NCBI GenBank assembly: GCA_002633005.1
Contig: NMRA01000172.1
Span: 13,977 to 77,976 of the forward strand
DNA: 64,000 bases
Direction: 5' to 3'
From: Phoronis australis
Taxonomy: Eukaryota > Phoronida > Phoronidae
Each line of letters starts with the position of its first letter. Position 1 is the first letter of the stretch. Under the pieces are notes generated by a model. The model had not been told where the DNA came from. It made no database searches and was given only the letters and a program-made list of their open reading frames with translations. Position numbers and translations under genes: made by a program. Positions 12,701-24,538 of the stretch are shown piece after piece.

Positions 12701-15700
12701 AATTCGTTTTTTGTGTTGGCAATAATGAAGCGATTGCTTTGGAAATCGTCTTTTAAGTTAAGGTTTGACAAAGAAAGAATTATGAGTTTCTGAGTGATTC
12801 ACTAAAGCTTCGATTAAAATTGACATCTTACCAGCAGCTTCTGTTTTTTCACAATCACTCAAATTCCAGTTTTTTTAAAAAATGCACAGTGGAGCAGACG
12901 ACAGAAACGGAGTCGTAGTGCCCAGCGCCACTGCCGGTCGCCTGAGATATCGCGGAGAGCCTATACTTAGCCATAGTTCCGTTACGATTGTGCCGTGTTC
13001 CGAATTTGACACTTGAAATTGGATCTGAGCCCCCCCCCCCCAAAAAAAAAAAAATTTCAGGTGTCGGGGTTAAACCGTGGCAACCGATATAGGCGTGGGC
13101 CAGGGACAGTCGAGAAAAGAAAGACAGCGAAATACGTCGGATGAGAGAGAAAATTCAAAAAATATTTAACAACTCTACATCAGTGCATGGTTTACCTTTG
13201 AGGACCCTGGCCAGGACATTGTCGTTAGGGTCTCCGCTTTTGCAGCAAACGCGCTTGAAAATGTCGCACAAAAAATCGAGAAATTTTGTAAAGCGGAGCG
13301 TACTAATTTACTGGATTTTTAAATTCAATAAGTCAATTTTGGGGGGTGCAAAACTANCCCCCCCCCCCCTAAATCCGCCTATGTAGGTACATGTACATTA
13401 GTTGGTGTGTATTTAGATATAGTTACATGTAGGTAGATCACATTCGTTAAAACAGTGCCAGTAGACAAACAAACACCTAAGTGCAGCGAAATATGTAATT
13501 GAATTCAAACACAAACTCGTGATACAAAAGCGGGAGAATCAGACGACTCGACAGGGGTCGCACAAACGTATGTGCCACAACAATAACAAACTAACTAATA
13601 ATTGGCGCAATACCCTCTTCCTTTTCTTCTAACTCAATGACTGGAAGGATAGAAAGAAATTCACTTGTATAGGAAAAATGGTGTGCAAAACTTAAGATAC
13701 AACTATTAAACAAGAGTCTGGATTTACTGAGAATTCAGAGTCCGCCAAGTAAAAGTTACTCTTAGAGTACACTAAAAAAGTTCAACATCATAGTCCTTAA
13801 GTATAAAGGTGGCCGTCGAACACGTTTTGGTCTGGTGCTGACGCAGGTCGGTTCTGCCAGTGGAGTGAAATGGGAATCATCGACAGCAGACTGCGCAATC
13901 TCCAGGTTTGTGGGTTGAGGGTGAATTGGTTCTGCAGGTAACTCATGGTGTTTGTCGTCATCTAATCTGTCGTTATCAAGTGGGCGTACTAACTCCGTAG
14001 GAGACTCAGGCGGGGGGTCTGGTGGTTCCACATCATCCATGTAGTCAACGTAAGTCTTACTTGGAGGAGGAACAACGGATGTCTGCGACGGCACGTGGTA
14101 ACAGTCGGACAGTTTAACCTTGTAGGATGTGGCTCTTAGTTGGGAACCAATAAATTTATGAATAAAGCACCACTCGCCAATAATGCTGGTAACCAGGTAA
14201 CGATCTCGAATGCAAGACTTGGTACCATCGACATACAAGTAAACAAGGTCACCGAGATGGATTGGCAAAGTATGGACATCGACATATTCTTTGTTGTTAC
14301 ACCTTTCACTATAGCCATGGTTAACCTCTCGCTGACCGTGTTTCTCCAAGATATATTCCCTATCAACTACAGGAATTTGGGCGTGGGTGAACTGACAGCG
14401 TTAGGTCCAAAATTCATGAGATGAGAGATCCTGACTACGGATGCGAAAGTTAAGACGAGCAGTAGCAATGCTGAGACCAAGATCACCGACAGGACCTCCT
14501 CCAGGTTCGTGCCGCAACAGTTCTTGTTCTAACTCGGCAACTGGGTTCTTGTTTGGGTTCTTCACTCTTTCACCTTCAATGGAAAGACCGAGGAGGTTGA
14601 GATGCTGGTCCCCTTGTAAAGACACAAAACCAGGAGCGGGATCAACACGTATGACCGCGTTAGATCCGCCGATAGGGTGTAGGTTAAGAGCTAATCTAGC
14701 CAGGCTATCGCGAAGAGTGTCACGCTTCTCGTCGGGTAACAGGCCAGTGGCTGTATAGGAAGTTACACATTCCCTTAGAACTAAGATGTTTTGACGTGAA
14801 CGTTTTATAATATCTGCAGCAAATGACAGGCCGATTGCCTCCGGAGAGTCCTCCGACGTCTGGGTTACCAAAGGGGCGGGAAGCCCTTGTAGGGCTGAGC
14901 AAGGATGAAAAGACTTGGTCACGGAACGTATGGCTTCTGACAAATCAAGTGCATAAAATTGACGTTTCATATCCATACACAACTGGTGCGCGGAAGGATG
15001 ATCAAGTTTGATGTGAAGAGCAGTGATCACTACCGTCAAGTACAGAACGTGGCACTACAATCAGCTCAGCGCTGGGAAGGAGTGCTTGGTTATTCTTAAT
15101 CAATTATTCTTAACCAATAAAAGACCATCGCGCGATATGGTGCCAACTTTCAAGTAAGGCTTGACGTCTCTCAAATTCTTCGTAAGTTTTTGGAAGGTCT
15201 CGTATGTTGCTTCAAGTGGGAGTGAACACAACGCAGGTCAGGGCATTCTGATTGAGTACTCAACCAAACTGTACGGCTTGTGAAAGGAAGTCCTTTCAGA
15301 TTACTCAGAATATCTTGGACGGATACCTGACGAACAACAGAGTCTTCTGTGAGGGCGATGAAGCTGCAAATCTGACACCTAGGTTCGTAGCATGGTGGGA
15401 CGTTTCTACTGGCAAAGTAGGACGAAAGGTTAGCAGTGCTGGCGAGGTGTCTGACGGAAACCTGGAATCCGCTTACTGTGGACAAAAATGCAGTTACTCT
15501 TGGACTTGCAGAGAACTCACCTCGGGAAAGCTTGTCGTTAGCTTGAACGCAGGGCTTAGTATCAGTCAAGACGCAAGCTTTGTGGAATGACTGTACAATG
15601 TAAGGACTGAAATGTTTGATGGCAGCTGCGATGCTGAGAGCCTCGGTCTCACAAGGTAATCATGTAACTTGGTGTTGTCGTAACTTGGCACTGAAGAAAC

Positions 15701-18700
15701 CGGCAAGCAGAGTCTTGTTACCACGTGACAAGTAAAGGGTAACACCAATACCCTGCTTAGAGACTGAACCATCTGTCATCAGGTCGAGGTAAGGTGATTG
15801 ACTTTCTATGGGAGACAGCTGTTTTGGCAGCACTGAAGTGTTGATGTAATTCATCGGACCAATTCACCTTACCACAGGAGTCTAAACCAGCGATTACTCT
15901 ATCTAGGGGAGCTAAAAGCTGGGAGCAATGAGGAAGGACGCGGCCTAGCATTTTACAGGCACCAATGAAGGATCTCATCTGCTTCACATTGACAGGGAGC
16001 TCCTGCATGGCCAGGGTAGCCATGCGGTATGGACTAGCTGAGAATCCTCTCTGTGTCCATATCCATCCAAGTATGGTCGAGGACTTAGGGCAAATAATGG
16101 TTTTGGAGGAAGACAACTTGAGATCACACGCGTGCACGGCATGGAGAACTCGTTTCCAGTTAGAGGCAAGTTCCTCTGGGGACTCACCGCCACAATAGAT
16201 GTCATCGGCAAGTTTGACTAACATGCCCTCCTGAAGGAAATCGCCAAGGACACGACACATTAACTCTTCAAGAGCAGTCTCGGAACCAGGCATGCGCATT
16301 GCCGATCTGGTATACACCCGGATGCCACGAGAGGGGGTCGCGACACCGTAGTATTTCATCGACGACTTAGACAATGGAATCTGGTAAAATGCACGTGTGA
16401 GGTCAGACACCACTATGTACTTCCACTGAGCTATCTTCCGCAATGTAGAATCCACGACTGTCAGTAGTGAAGCATCGGGATACCCACAGAGCACTGTGGC
16501 ACCAAAGAAAATTGGTTACCTTTTCATGCCCAAAAAAGCTCTGGGATCCCGGTCTATATACAAACGTGTTGTTTTATTTCGCTGTTACGGATTGGACACA
16601 CCGTAGCCTAAAAAGTTTGGCAGGTCAATTTTCCAAGGTCCGTAGCAGGAGTTTGGGGTCTGTTCGGAGATAATTCAAATTATTCTCCCATGGAATACAG
16701 ACAGGAGACCCTAGATCTGTGTTGTTTAGACTTGTGAATTTTTGAGTTCTAAAAACACAAAACAATTGTTATCCAGGCCAGTGGCTCGGAACCCAATCAG
16801 GCCCGTCGCGACCGGACTGACTCGTTATCCCGGCCCGCGGAACCCGATCAGGCCCGTCGCGGCCGCCTGGACTGGCACGAACATAAACCAGCTTGAGTTG
16901 GAAACTAAACCTCCAGCCACGAAAAGACTATAATAGTGAGCCAAAGGAACACGTAATTATTTATGTGAATTTGCCACGAAACTGAAAATCTACTTACTTG
17001 TCGGGGGCCGCAAAGTCAGGTTCCCCTTGCACAGACCGTCAGGGCAAAGGTTGTACAGTAACAATGATTTGAATAATGTATTTGTATTTCTAAATAAAGA
17101 TCCCCCTAACATGTGACCATAGCATATAAAATCGAGTAATTGTTTCACAACAGTTTTCAGTCAGTAAACACTGAATTAGCATGCGCTCACACGGCTCGGT
17201 GCCCGGTCAATTACCTTTATTGCCGGCATCAAAAGCCGGTAACGCAGTGGTATATTCATAGCTGGCTTCTCAACATTTGCACTCACGAATACTGCAAACG
17301 CATTACAAATTGTATCTAATGAGACAGGATTTGTTTCAGTTCTATACAAGTATTGGTTAGGATGAGAATAATTCATTTTGAAACAGAGCGCAGAAAATAA
17401 ACGTCTACATGGCAACTCGTACGGCGCCAATCCCGACTTAGTCAAGAGCTCATCCGACGAAGACTTCACGGGTCGGGTCGTTAGGTTTCAAAGGCTATCA
17501 GTTCGAACCGGAATACACTGATCAAGAAATACTAGAGAGGCACCGTGAACATACATAGGCAACGGAACGTATGGATAGTTCTTTGGTAAGCCGGAATTCG
17601 TCAGAGAATACCGGCCACAGACACGGAGATGTTTCACGGCCTCATATTTGCTATGAACAGCGTACCTTTCATTCTTCACTACTGCGAGCCACTTCCTAAG
17701 CATTTCGAGCTGTCGAGGAAGTCGAAAAAATGATATACCCGCTTTCTTCGCAGCTTCATATTTCGGACAAGCAGAAATGATGCATCGCAATACAGAAGCA
17801 TTCACTCTACAGACGAACCACTGACGTCGCTGCGTCGTTTCTCACCTCCCTTACGGGTTAACGCGACAGCTGTCGGCAAGGTGAGGTCGACCGTATGAGA
17901 GGCGATGTGGATATAGACCGATTAAGACGGTAAAAAGACTAATTTAATCGGGTGGCATTCTCCTTTAAGTCTTCTAAGTTAAAAGCAAGAACCAACAAAA
18001 TCTTTCATGGCTCTCAATGTCACAAATTGGACATTGTGGTCCTTGGTGGGTGGTCTTTTCCCACCAGTTGCCTGTAATTCGTTGAAAGCGTAGGTTGTGC
18101 ATGCAGGTTTAGCAGACTTTGAAAGGAGTTTTCAACATTTCCTCCAAACTTTTGAGGGTTGTCGAGATTACAGGCTAACATTTTCTTTCAGAGAAACCAA
18201 ACCCGGATTTGGTATATTTTAAGTCTCTTATCGCAGGGGATTATCGGCGCAGCTGGTGGCAAGTTCTCTATTTTGAAAGTACTATACTTTGATAGAGTCA
18301 TGGAATTGGGGGAATGGTGCCAAAAGTTTTAGGCTTATATTGATTGACGTTTGCACATGCGCAAATGTGAAACACATTCTAGGGATAATTCGAGGCTACG
18401 AAAATGCCCGAGATCAGTGTTCCGCTTGGTAATATTTTATTTTGAGCGCGTGCTCGCTGAGGCGAGTATAGATTTGTCGCCACACAAAGTGTGAGGTCCC
18501 ATTGGCTACGTGCATGTTGCCAAAATAACTCGTGTATAATCCGTCTAGCCAATGGACAAAAGACCAACAGATATTTTTGAATTTAGGATAACTCTGAACA
18601 GTAAATAGTCAAAGTGTGAGTGGTAAGGATCGTAAAAGTAACATTTGTAGTGACAGTTAACCGCGATAACGTTGATTGAGTGTTAGTAGATGGTACTGAG

Positions 18701-21376
18701 AAAACGAAGGGGTCTATTCATATGTTAATGATTGCAGATAATTGTCGATTTCAAATAAGGGAGTGGCTGGTGATAACCATGATGTTTTTAATAAACTATT
18801 ATTGGAAAGGAGAACTGCATGCATGACTATCAGAATCTGGTGGATTTTATAACTTTTCTTATGAAGTAGGATACCTCTACCCGAGATAATAAATTGCAGA
18901 AGTGGAAGCAGGTTCAGTGACTTGCCAGAATCTGGGACTCAGTGGAGACTTCCGTGACTGAAGGAGTGAGAGGGAAATTACCCAAACCCCGGAAGCAAGA
19001 GGGAAGCCATTTTGATAATAGATAATATTTAGTTAGCAATAGATTCTGTGAAACGATGAGACTCCACCTCATCCAAATCAAATTTAAAGTCATGTTCGCG
19101 AAGACGTCTACGCTGATACTCGCCGGTCGAGTTTGGGCAACTGAACTGGTAAGCTAACCTTAAAATCCGCCTCCTATCTTCAAAGAAACAATGCAGTTGT
19201 AGGTAATTACACCGCATGAATAGGTTGCTGATCTTATCATTCTAGTTTGGCTAACTTGTTTATTTTTTATTCTACACTGGGACAAGCAACAGATAGAATT
19301 CGGTTTCTCATTAATTCTCTGATGGATACAGCTTTAAGAGCTTAAAAATGCCAATTTCACTTCAAGAAACACTAAATAACAACCCCACCAGTGGATCAAA
19401 TGTCAAATTAGAACACCTGCAAAACTATCTGACGATATGTAAATAATCTGTACTCAAGTTACGCTCATTTATTGGAAGATACGTGCTACGTTGAATAGGG
19501 ACAACCTATCACATCATAAGCTATCTCCGTTGTATTTAGGGCTAAAAATCGTCAGATATTGTTGCGCACTTTTCCTTGGTTTTCATATAACAGAGGATGG
19601 TGAGGCGTTGAGTTGGTGGTGGCTGTTATAACCTAGTATTTGAGCACGCTTTTCACTTTCCCGGGAGACATCATACAAGAGCTGATACCGCACATGTTTG
19701 CACAAGGTACTCGCGTGTTGGTGGACATGACACACTGACGCTGGGTATGTTCATAAGTCACACTAATGCCGTGGAGCTAAGAAGTTTTCAGTTGAAGTCG
19801 CTTTTCTTCTTTTTCCCGTGTTTAGCATATTGAATTCACGGTTGTGATATGCAGTGCTAGAAAGTAAGGTTTAATGATCCTGACAATATAGACATCTGTC
19901 GAAACGAGGTAAATGGTGGTTTTAATCACTTAATAGGCAATACCAAGGCCCATAAACTAGTAAGCAGCGGTTGGATTGTGAGCTAAGTGTTATAGTGCAC
20001 TTCTCGGAATGTTGCCGGAAATAACCTGGCATTTTTATATGCTTTCAGAAAAGTATTTGACATATGGATCATGTTCAATTTTTCTACATAATAATAAAAG
20101 AAACACATTCCATCGAAGGAAACGAGAGGTCTTCGAGATCTAAGAAATCTAAAAGGTAATCCAGCTGACCAGTTTTAATTGTTAGAGCACAATTCTGTTC
20201 GTACCTTTGAAGATTCTGGAGTTTGAAGTACGTACTCTTGTGTGACATTCTTCAAATAGGCCACCCTTGTACTCTCCTGACTGTCTCCGGGAATGCCTAG
20301 CTGTTCGTGGATATAACCCCCGACCATAGTTTCGAAGTCGGAGAAACTACAAGTCGCATTCACCTGTTTTAGAACATTAACTTTAATAGAGACGTTTTGT
20401 GATATTTCCCTGAACTTGCATCGTCCAAATTGGAGGTTTGTTGTACGACAGTTGAATTTAACTTATTCAAGGGATGCTGACGCCCTGGTGTAATTTCATA
20501 ATTATGTATCTTGCAGGCCGTTTTATCGCCTGAAAGCTAATTTAGAGTTTTGCGTTAGTTTCATGAGTACATAGCATAGATGCAAACACGCTAAGTGTGA
20601 AAGTTTGTGAACTACGTGCGCATTTGTTAAAAATGATTTTGACGAGAAAAGTTCATCCTTTTTTATCTTCGCTTTAGTTATGTGGCTCACTGTAAAAACA
20701 AACGCCTACCTCAACACAAATTCCTGTATTACGTAAAACGGAAGTAACTGAACTTGTTATTTTTGTATTGAGCGCCGTAGTATTTACTGATTTCAGTAAT
20801 GAAACACTCACTTCAATATTTTTCGCATTTAACCACTTGATTATTCCTGTCCCAATTTCTTCAAACGATAAATCGTCCAGTTTTTCATAAATCAAGCCGT
20901 CTACATTAAACTCGTCGATGACTCCCATACATTTCATCTTCTCGCACCAGTAGCGACTGACTTCGGTACGTCTTAGCACCACACATAAACGCTTCAGTCC
21001 CATCTTCTTTACAGGAACCCAGAAGGAATTTTGAAGTTCGTCTTCTGTAGTCACATTCAACTTGGCGCCCATGCATAGAAGGGTTTTATCAGCCAAAGGC
21101 CCATGCGGTAAGCACTTATCAGGCGGATCCCTGCAGAAATAAGTTGTATGCCTATTCATGCAATTGCTGAATCCAGCAAAAAAAAACAGTGGCAATCACG
21201 AAGACGACGACAACGGTGGTGGCAAGGAAGCTAGAATTGTTAAAGTGGCTACTATAATAAATGGCGTCCCTTCCAAGAAGCAACTTCTTTAGACCACTAA
21301 TTAGGCCTATTGCTATAAAATTGGTCGCAACGTGTTCAAGTGATTTTTCAGGTGGTTGAGACCATGGTCGGCGCAT
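9745..21376 (-). CDS. Carnosine synthase 1-like ATP-grasp ligase
   Basis: Coding exons in order: 21130-20710 (extended upstream, see below), 20363-20205, 11918-11700 and 10443-9745, all joining in phase 0 with GT..AG sites. ATP-grasp marks: [18 protein letters not shown] (ATP-binding lysine and glycine loop) in the third exon, then GVYNVDL and [11 protein letters not shown] (metal-binding E/N block) in the last exon. The family joins an amino acid to another amine with ATP; CARNS1 makes carnosine. Substrate here is unknown. The start is uncertain. ATG at 21159 gives about 508 residues. An upstream frame starting at ATG 21376 encodes a hydrophobic segment ([14 protein letters not shown]) but is out of frame by one base at a 9-T run (21178-21186); eight T would give about 580 residues with a membrane anchor. 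AATAAA lies at 9736-9741. Vertebrate CARNS1 is longer (over 800 residues), so this is a relative rather than an orthologue. Confidence 0.75.
12243..13383. mobile_element. hAT-like nonautonomous DNA element with inverted ends, copy 1
   Basis: Left end CAGTGGCGGATCTAGG (12243) and right end CCTAAATCCGCCTATG (to 13383) are inverted versions of each other, with mismatches. TAGGT flanks both sides directly (12238-12242 and 13384-13388), a probable target duplication. CAGnGGCG-type ends are common in hAT elements, but that superfamily makes 8 bp duplications, so the class is tentative. No transposase frame is seen. The left 600 bases recur at 30282-30922. An internal tRNA-like block lies at 12480-12545. 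It sits in the large intron of the CARNS-like gene. One N at 13357 lies in a C run. Confidence 0.6.
12480..12545 (-). repeat. tRNA-like (SINE-type) block with A and B boxes, copy 1
   Basis: On the minus strand an A-box match TGGTGCAGGGG (12535-12525) is followed about 30 bases on by a B-box match GAGTTCGAATCC (12493-12482). Both fit the RNA polymerase III internal promoter. The flanks do not pair as an acceptor stem, so this is tRNA-derived, not a tRNA gene. The same arrangement is found in the second copy at 30547-30613. Confidence 0.6.
13762..16494 (-). pseudogene. Broken gypsy-like retrotransposon pol (RT, RNase H, integrase)
   Basis: Read from 16494 downwards. The reverse transcriptase region includes [14 protein letters not shown] and an active-site block LADDIYCGG (A-DD form), then [11 protein letters not shown]. 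RNase H follows ([14 protein letters not shown], then TETEAL and VRHLA) but is split between frames at about 15.6-15.8 kb. The integrase has a damaged zinc finger (HIKLDH present, first cysteine of the CxxC replaced by F in SFHPC) and a DD35E core whose last two acids are visible: VDPAPGFV then E 36 residues on, in [10 protein letters not shown]. An in-frame TAA (14403-14401) breaks the frame before the C-terminal domain, which ends in a [14 protein letters not shown] tail. The RT N-terminus and gag are missing and no LTRs are seen. It is a dead copy in the CARNS-like intron. Confidence 0.8.
16771..16880. repeat. GC-rich tandem duplication
   Basis: Two units of about 55 bases, 16771-16826 and from 16827, share CGGAACCCRATCAGGCCCGT. 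This is much richer in GC than its surroundings and abuts the truncated 5' side of the pol relic. Confidence 0.5.
17488..17805 (-). pseudogene. THAP-type zinc finger relic
   Basis: A 105-codon frame with the THAP pattern: C8-x4-C13, the FRLP block (27-30), W39 and VCGRY (C63-x2-Y66). THAP domains bind DNA through C2CH zinc ligation, and occur in P-element-type transposases and host proteins derived from them. Here the final ligand, normally His, reads Tyr, and no AVPTM-like box or transposase follows in frame. It lies in the CARNS-like intron, so I take it as a decayed transposon-borne exon. It could be a spliced host exon, but I see no partner exons. Confidence 0.5.
17806..20204. other. Remainder of the large CARNS-like intron
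   Basis: About 2.4 kb of AT-rich intron without recognisable coding sequence. The short minus-strand frame at 19029-19217 is rich in charged residues but matches no family I know. Nothing else is supported. Confidence 0.4.
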
Positions 21377-22825
21377 AAAATGACACACCAGGATAAACCT
21401 ACTGTTCTCAGGCAACGAACTGTCACATCTTTCGCCAAGCTCCGAAATAGTCTTCAGTTTGACGAAGGAACAGTTTCAGATCAATCAATAAACGGAATTA
21501 AAAGTTGGTTTAGTTTAGAAAGCGAGTGCCGCGTTACGTGTAGCCTACACATGAATTATACTCATTCGTCTAGTGTGTTCAAACCATTAAAACGTATTCA
21601 AATTCATCCTAGGGAGGAGGGAGTTCTGCTCTCGGGTAAGACATATGTTAATCTTTCATATATGTACGGAATTTCGTAGTCAGTAAAAACGAGAGACAAA
21701 ACTCCGGCGAAAAAACAACTATTGAAAGTATGGTTCTTGGACGTGGTCATAAATTTAAGCTGTAAGATATCAACGCATCTTCTGTCGTAAAATCAGACAC
21801 TTGTCGTTCTAAAACTGGTCTTAATTTGTTAATTGCTGAGTTCAGACATGAAACCTAGCTAATGGCAGGCTCAGGTGTTCGTCTGAGCTAAGCCGGCATG
21901 GTCTCGAGTATCAATCAGTATACGCTATAACGGTAAGTGGCTTATAGTCTATAGCAAGTTTTGGACAGACAGCGAGTTTGGAATACCTTTAGTTTCATGA
22001 AACGGGCAAACGACTTCAAACTAGGCTGTACTCGTCCTATGAACCCCTGTCGGTATTCGAACAGGTGTAGATTGATGTGCACAGCGTACGAAGCCACCTT
22101 ACACCATGTTTTGATGTTAAACATAACCTTTCTTTGTCAACAGAGGTATTCCAAAGCGAGGTTATTGCGTCATTGTCACTCTGCCTAGGCAATTGTAACT
22201 ATAACCTCCCGCTACACGCAATTACTATAATGAGCCTCATCTAACAAAAATAACTACCTCAAAGTTTCTCCTAAAGCTCGAACATTATTTCTAACCTAAG
22301 CAAGGAAGGTGAGACGAATTTCATACCAGTCGGTGGCCTTATTAAGTCAAAAGTTAGTTTTCTACTGAAGGTGCGGGTTCACTGCCTATTTAAGATTCAG
22401 AAGCGATTTGCATTCAAACATAATATAATTGTTCAGATTGACATCTTCTTTGAATCGTCTATTTCGTAAATCTACCGATAATACTTGAACCTGAAGAACT
22501 CACGTACATGCTCTCTTATCAGAAACACCACTGTCCCTCGCAACTTGCAACTGCTACTTATAGTAGTGTGTCGTTTTCGTTCATTCGGTCGACTGAAATA
22601 AGAACAAAGAAACCCTCATAGCCGGCCGCCATTTAATTCTGTTAATAAGTACGACGCTTCTGCCACCATTGTTTAATTTCATTAAGTAGAAATTAAATCT
22701 GAAATTATTGTTGGCGAAATGTAGAATATATGTATATGTCAATAAAACAATAATAGAAATTTTCAGATATAATCACATCCTTTGTCACAAGTTAATAACG
22801 GCAAAATGCGGGCACCGGCGACATC

Positions 22826-23112
22826 CCGTACTTGTTCGATTCTATAGCCCAACAACAAGTTGGGAAGTTTACCCCCATAGCCAATACCTTACATGACTGA
22901 TTAAATCCATTCTGACATTTATGGTTGGAGGGCCTGCGCTCTTTTGTTCGATAATTGCTCTAATCTCCGATCAGATCCGGTATATAAACTGACTGGGCTG
23001 GGCTGATAAAAATGAAAGTTAGGTTATAACATATTTTAGTTTAAACCAATAGCATTTCTGAATTCCTCGTCAAATGCTGATCATGTTCCGTTTGTGAATC
23101 ACCCAACTACAA
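22826..23112. repeat. Dispersed repeat family A, copy 1
   Basis: Shares long stretches with 29938-30258, for example TTGTTCGATTCTATAGCCCA, then GTTTACCCC.TAGCCAATA and TTTATGGTTGGAGGG in the same order. No coding capacity seen. The class is unknown. Confidence 0.65.
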
Positions 23113-23414
23113 CAATCTATTCTGTCTAAACGGCCGCACTGGGTTTGACTGTGTTCATGCGCATTCGGTAATAGCGTGCAATGCATACGTTTCCATTGAA
23201 GCCTGGGAGATAATTGGCCTGCTTGTTATCATACGGGACGAAAGACAGATGGGCAGTTAACAAAAGAGCCAGATGTTATCGCACGTTCAGTACCCCTCAC
23301 GTCTGGAAAATTTACTGAACGACAGAACGCTGTAATGCATTATACTCGTATGTTTACAATTTTTGGTTGAACGGGCGATTTTACTTCAGTGATCATAAAT
23401 GAGAAGTGATTCTT

Positions 23415-24093
23415 TGACCTTGCAGGGACTAACTTCCAGTCCGTTATTCTGGAGAGACCACACCACTCGGCGAACAAAATGGTACGCCGTGATAAGTCTC
23501 AAACGATAACGATCTGCCAAGCTCAGAAATTGCACCTCACTTTGACTGAGGAACGATCGTAACGGCAATAGGTCGAAATCAAAAATTGCTTTTTTGACGG
23601 AAGACGCGAAATTGAAGATGAAAGGCGTGTTGTAAAAAAAATGTACCTGGAGCGCACGGAATCGCAAATCACACGTGAATAGTGAGGAATTTTCATCTTT
23701 TTGACCTAATTGGCTTGGATATTGATTGACGTCATGATGGAAAGACAGAGTCGTAGTCATAGTTTAAAGAAACAATAGCAAATCGAGTATTTCATTTGTG
23801 TAGTTGTGTGTGATCGAGAGGCTTCTTATCGAATTCGTGACTCCGGAACAAACCTCTTTCATATGCAAAAGCGAATCATAATCTTTGATCCGGGTATAAA
23901 AATTCCACTAAACCGATTTTTTTACCTTGCAAGGACTAATTGCCAGTCCATTATTTCTAGAGAGACCATACGCGGTGAATAAATTGCTACGCCGTGATAA
24001 GTCTCGAACAATAACGATCTTCCAAGCCCAGAAAGTGCACCTCACTTTGACTGAGGAACGATCGTAATGGCAATTGGTTGAAATCAAAAACTA
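23415..24093. repeat. Local duplication, two units of about 168 bp
   Basis: Units at 23415-23583 and 23926-24093 share, in order, the CTTGCA.GGACTAA block, TACGCCGTGATAAGTCTC and TGCACCTCACTTTGACTGAG. A further segment (GATCTTTGRTCC.GGTATAAAAA) recurs after both. The two differ at perhaps one base in ten, so the event is not recent. Confidence 0.6.
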
Positions 24094-24509
24094 TCGTGAT
24101 CTTTGGTCCAGGTATAAAAAAATCCACCAAACCGTAAGTCTGCATTATCTAACAATAGTCATGCATCAGACTTTTTTCGGGGACCAACATTAAATTTTTC
24201 GCGATTTTGTAGGAGAATGCGAAGATGCGCGGCTTTGGGGCTTTTTGTTCCCCGATCAAAGATAACGATTCCTTTCGGTGTATAAAATCATACGTTTGGT
24301 TTAATTTAAACTTAAAGTCGTTTTCTTTGTCAAACTCGGTTCCAGCAACTTTACCACTGTGCACCATTGGTTGGATTGCCGGGAGAACCACCTCCCGTTT
24401 TTACACATAAGGGAATCGTATGTGGTTTAGCTTAGTAAGCTGTTGTTTCTTGATGGTATTCACGTGGACATAGAGCACAGTGTGGCACACCCTGTCAATA
24501 TATTGCCAA

Positions 24510-24538
24510 TACTCTGTAAACGAAATGTTTACAGAGTA
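24510..24538. repeat. Short perfect inverted repeat
   Basis: TACTCTGTAAAC, five-base loop GAAAT, then GTTTACAGAGTA: a perfect 12 bp stem. Confidence 0.8.

Noticed and set aside
13141-13386. 81-codon plus-strand frame
   Set aside because: Lies in the right part of the hAT-like element and runs through an N and a C homopolymer; no transposase features.
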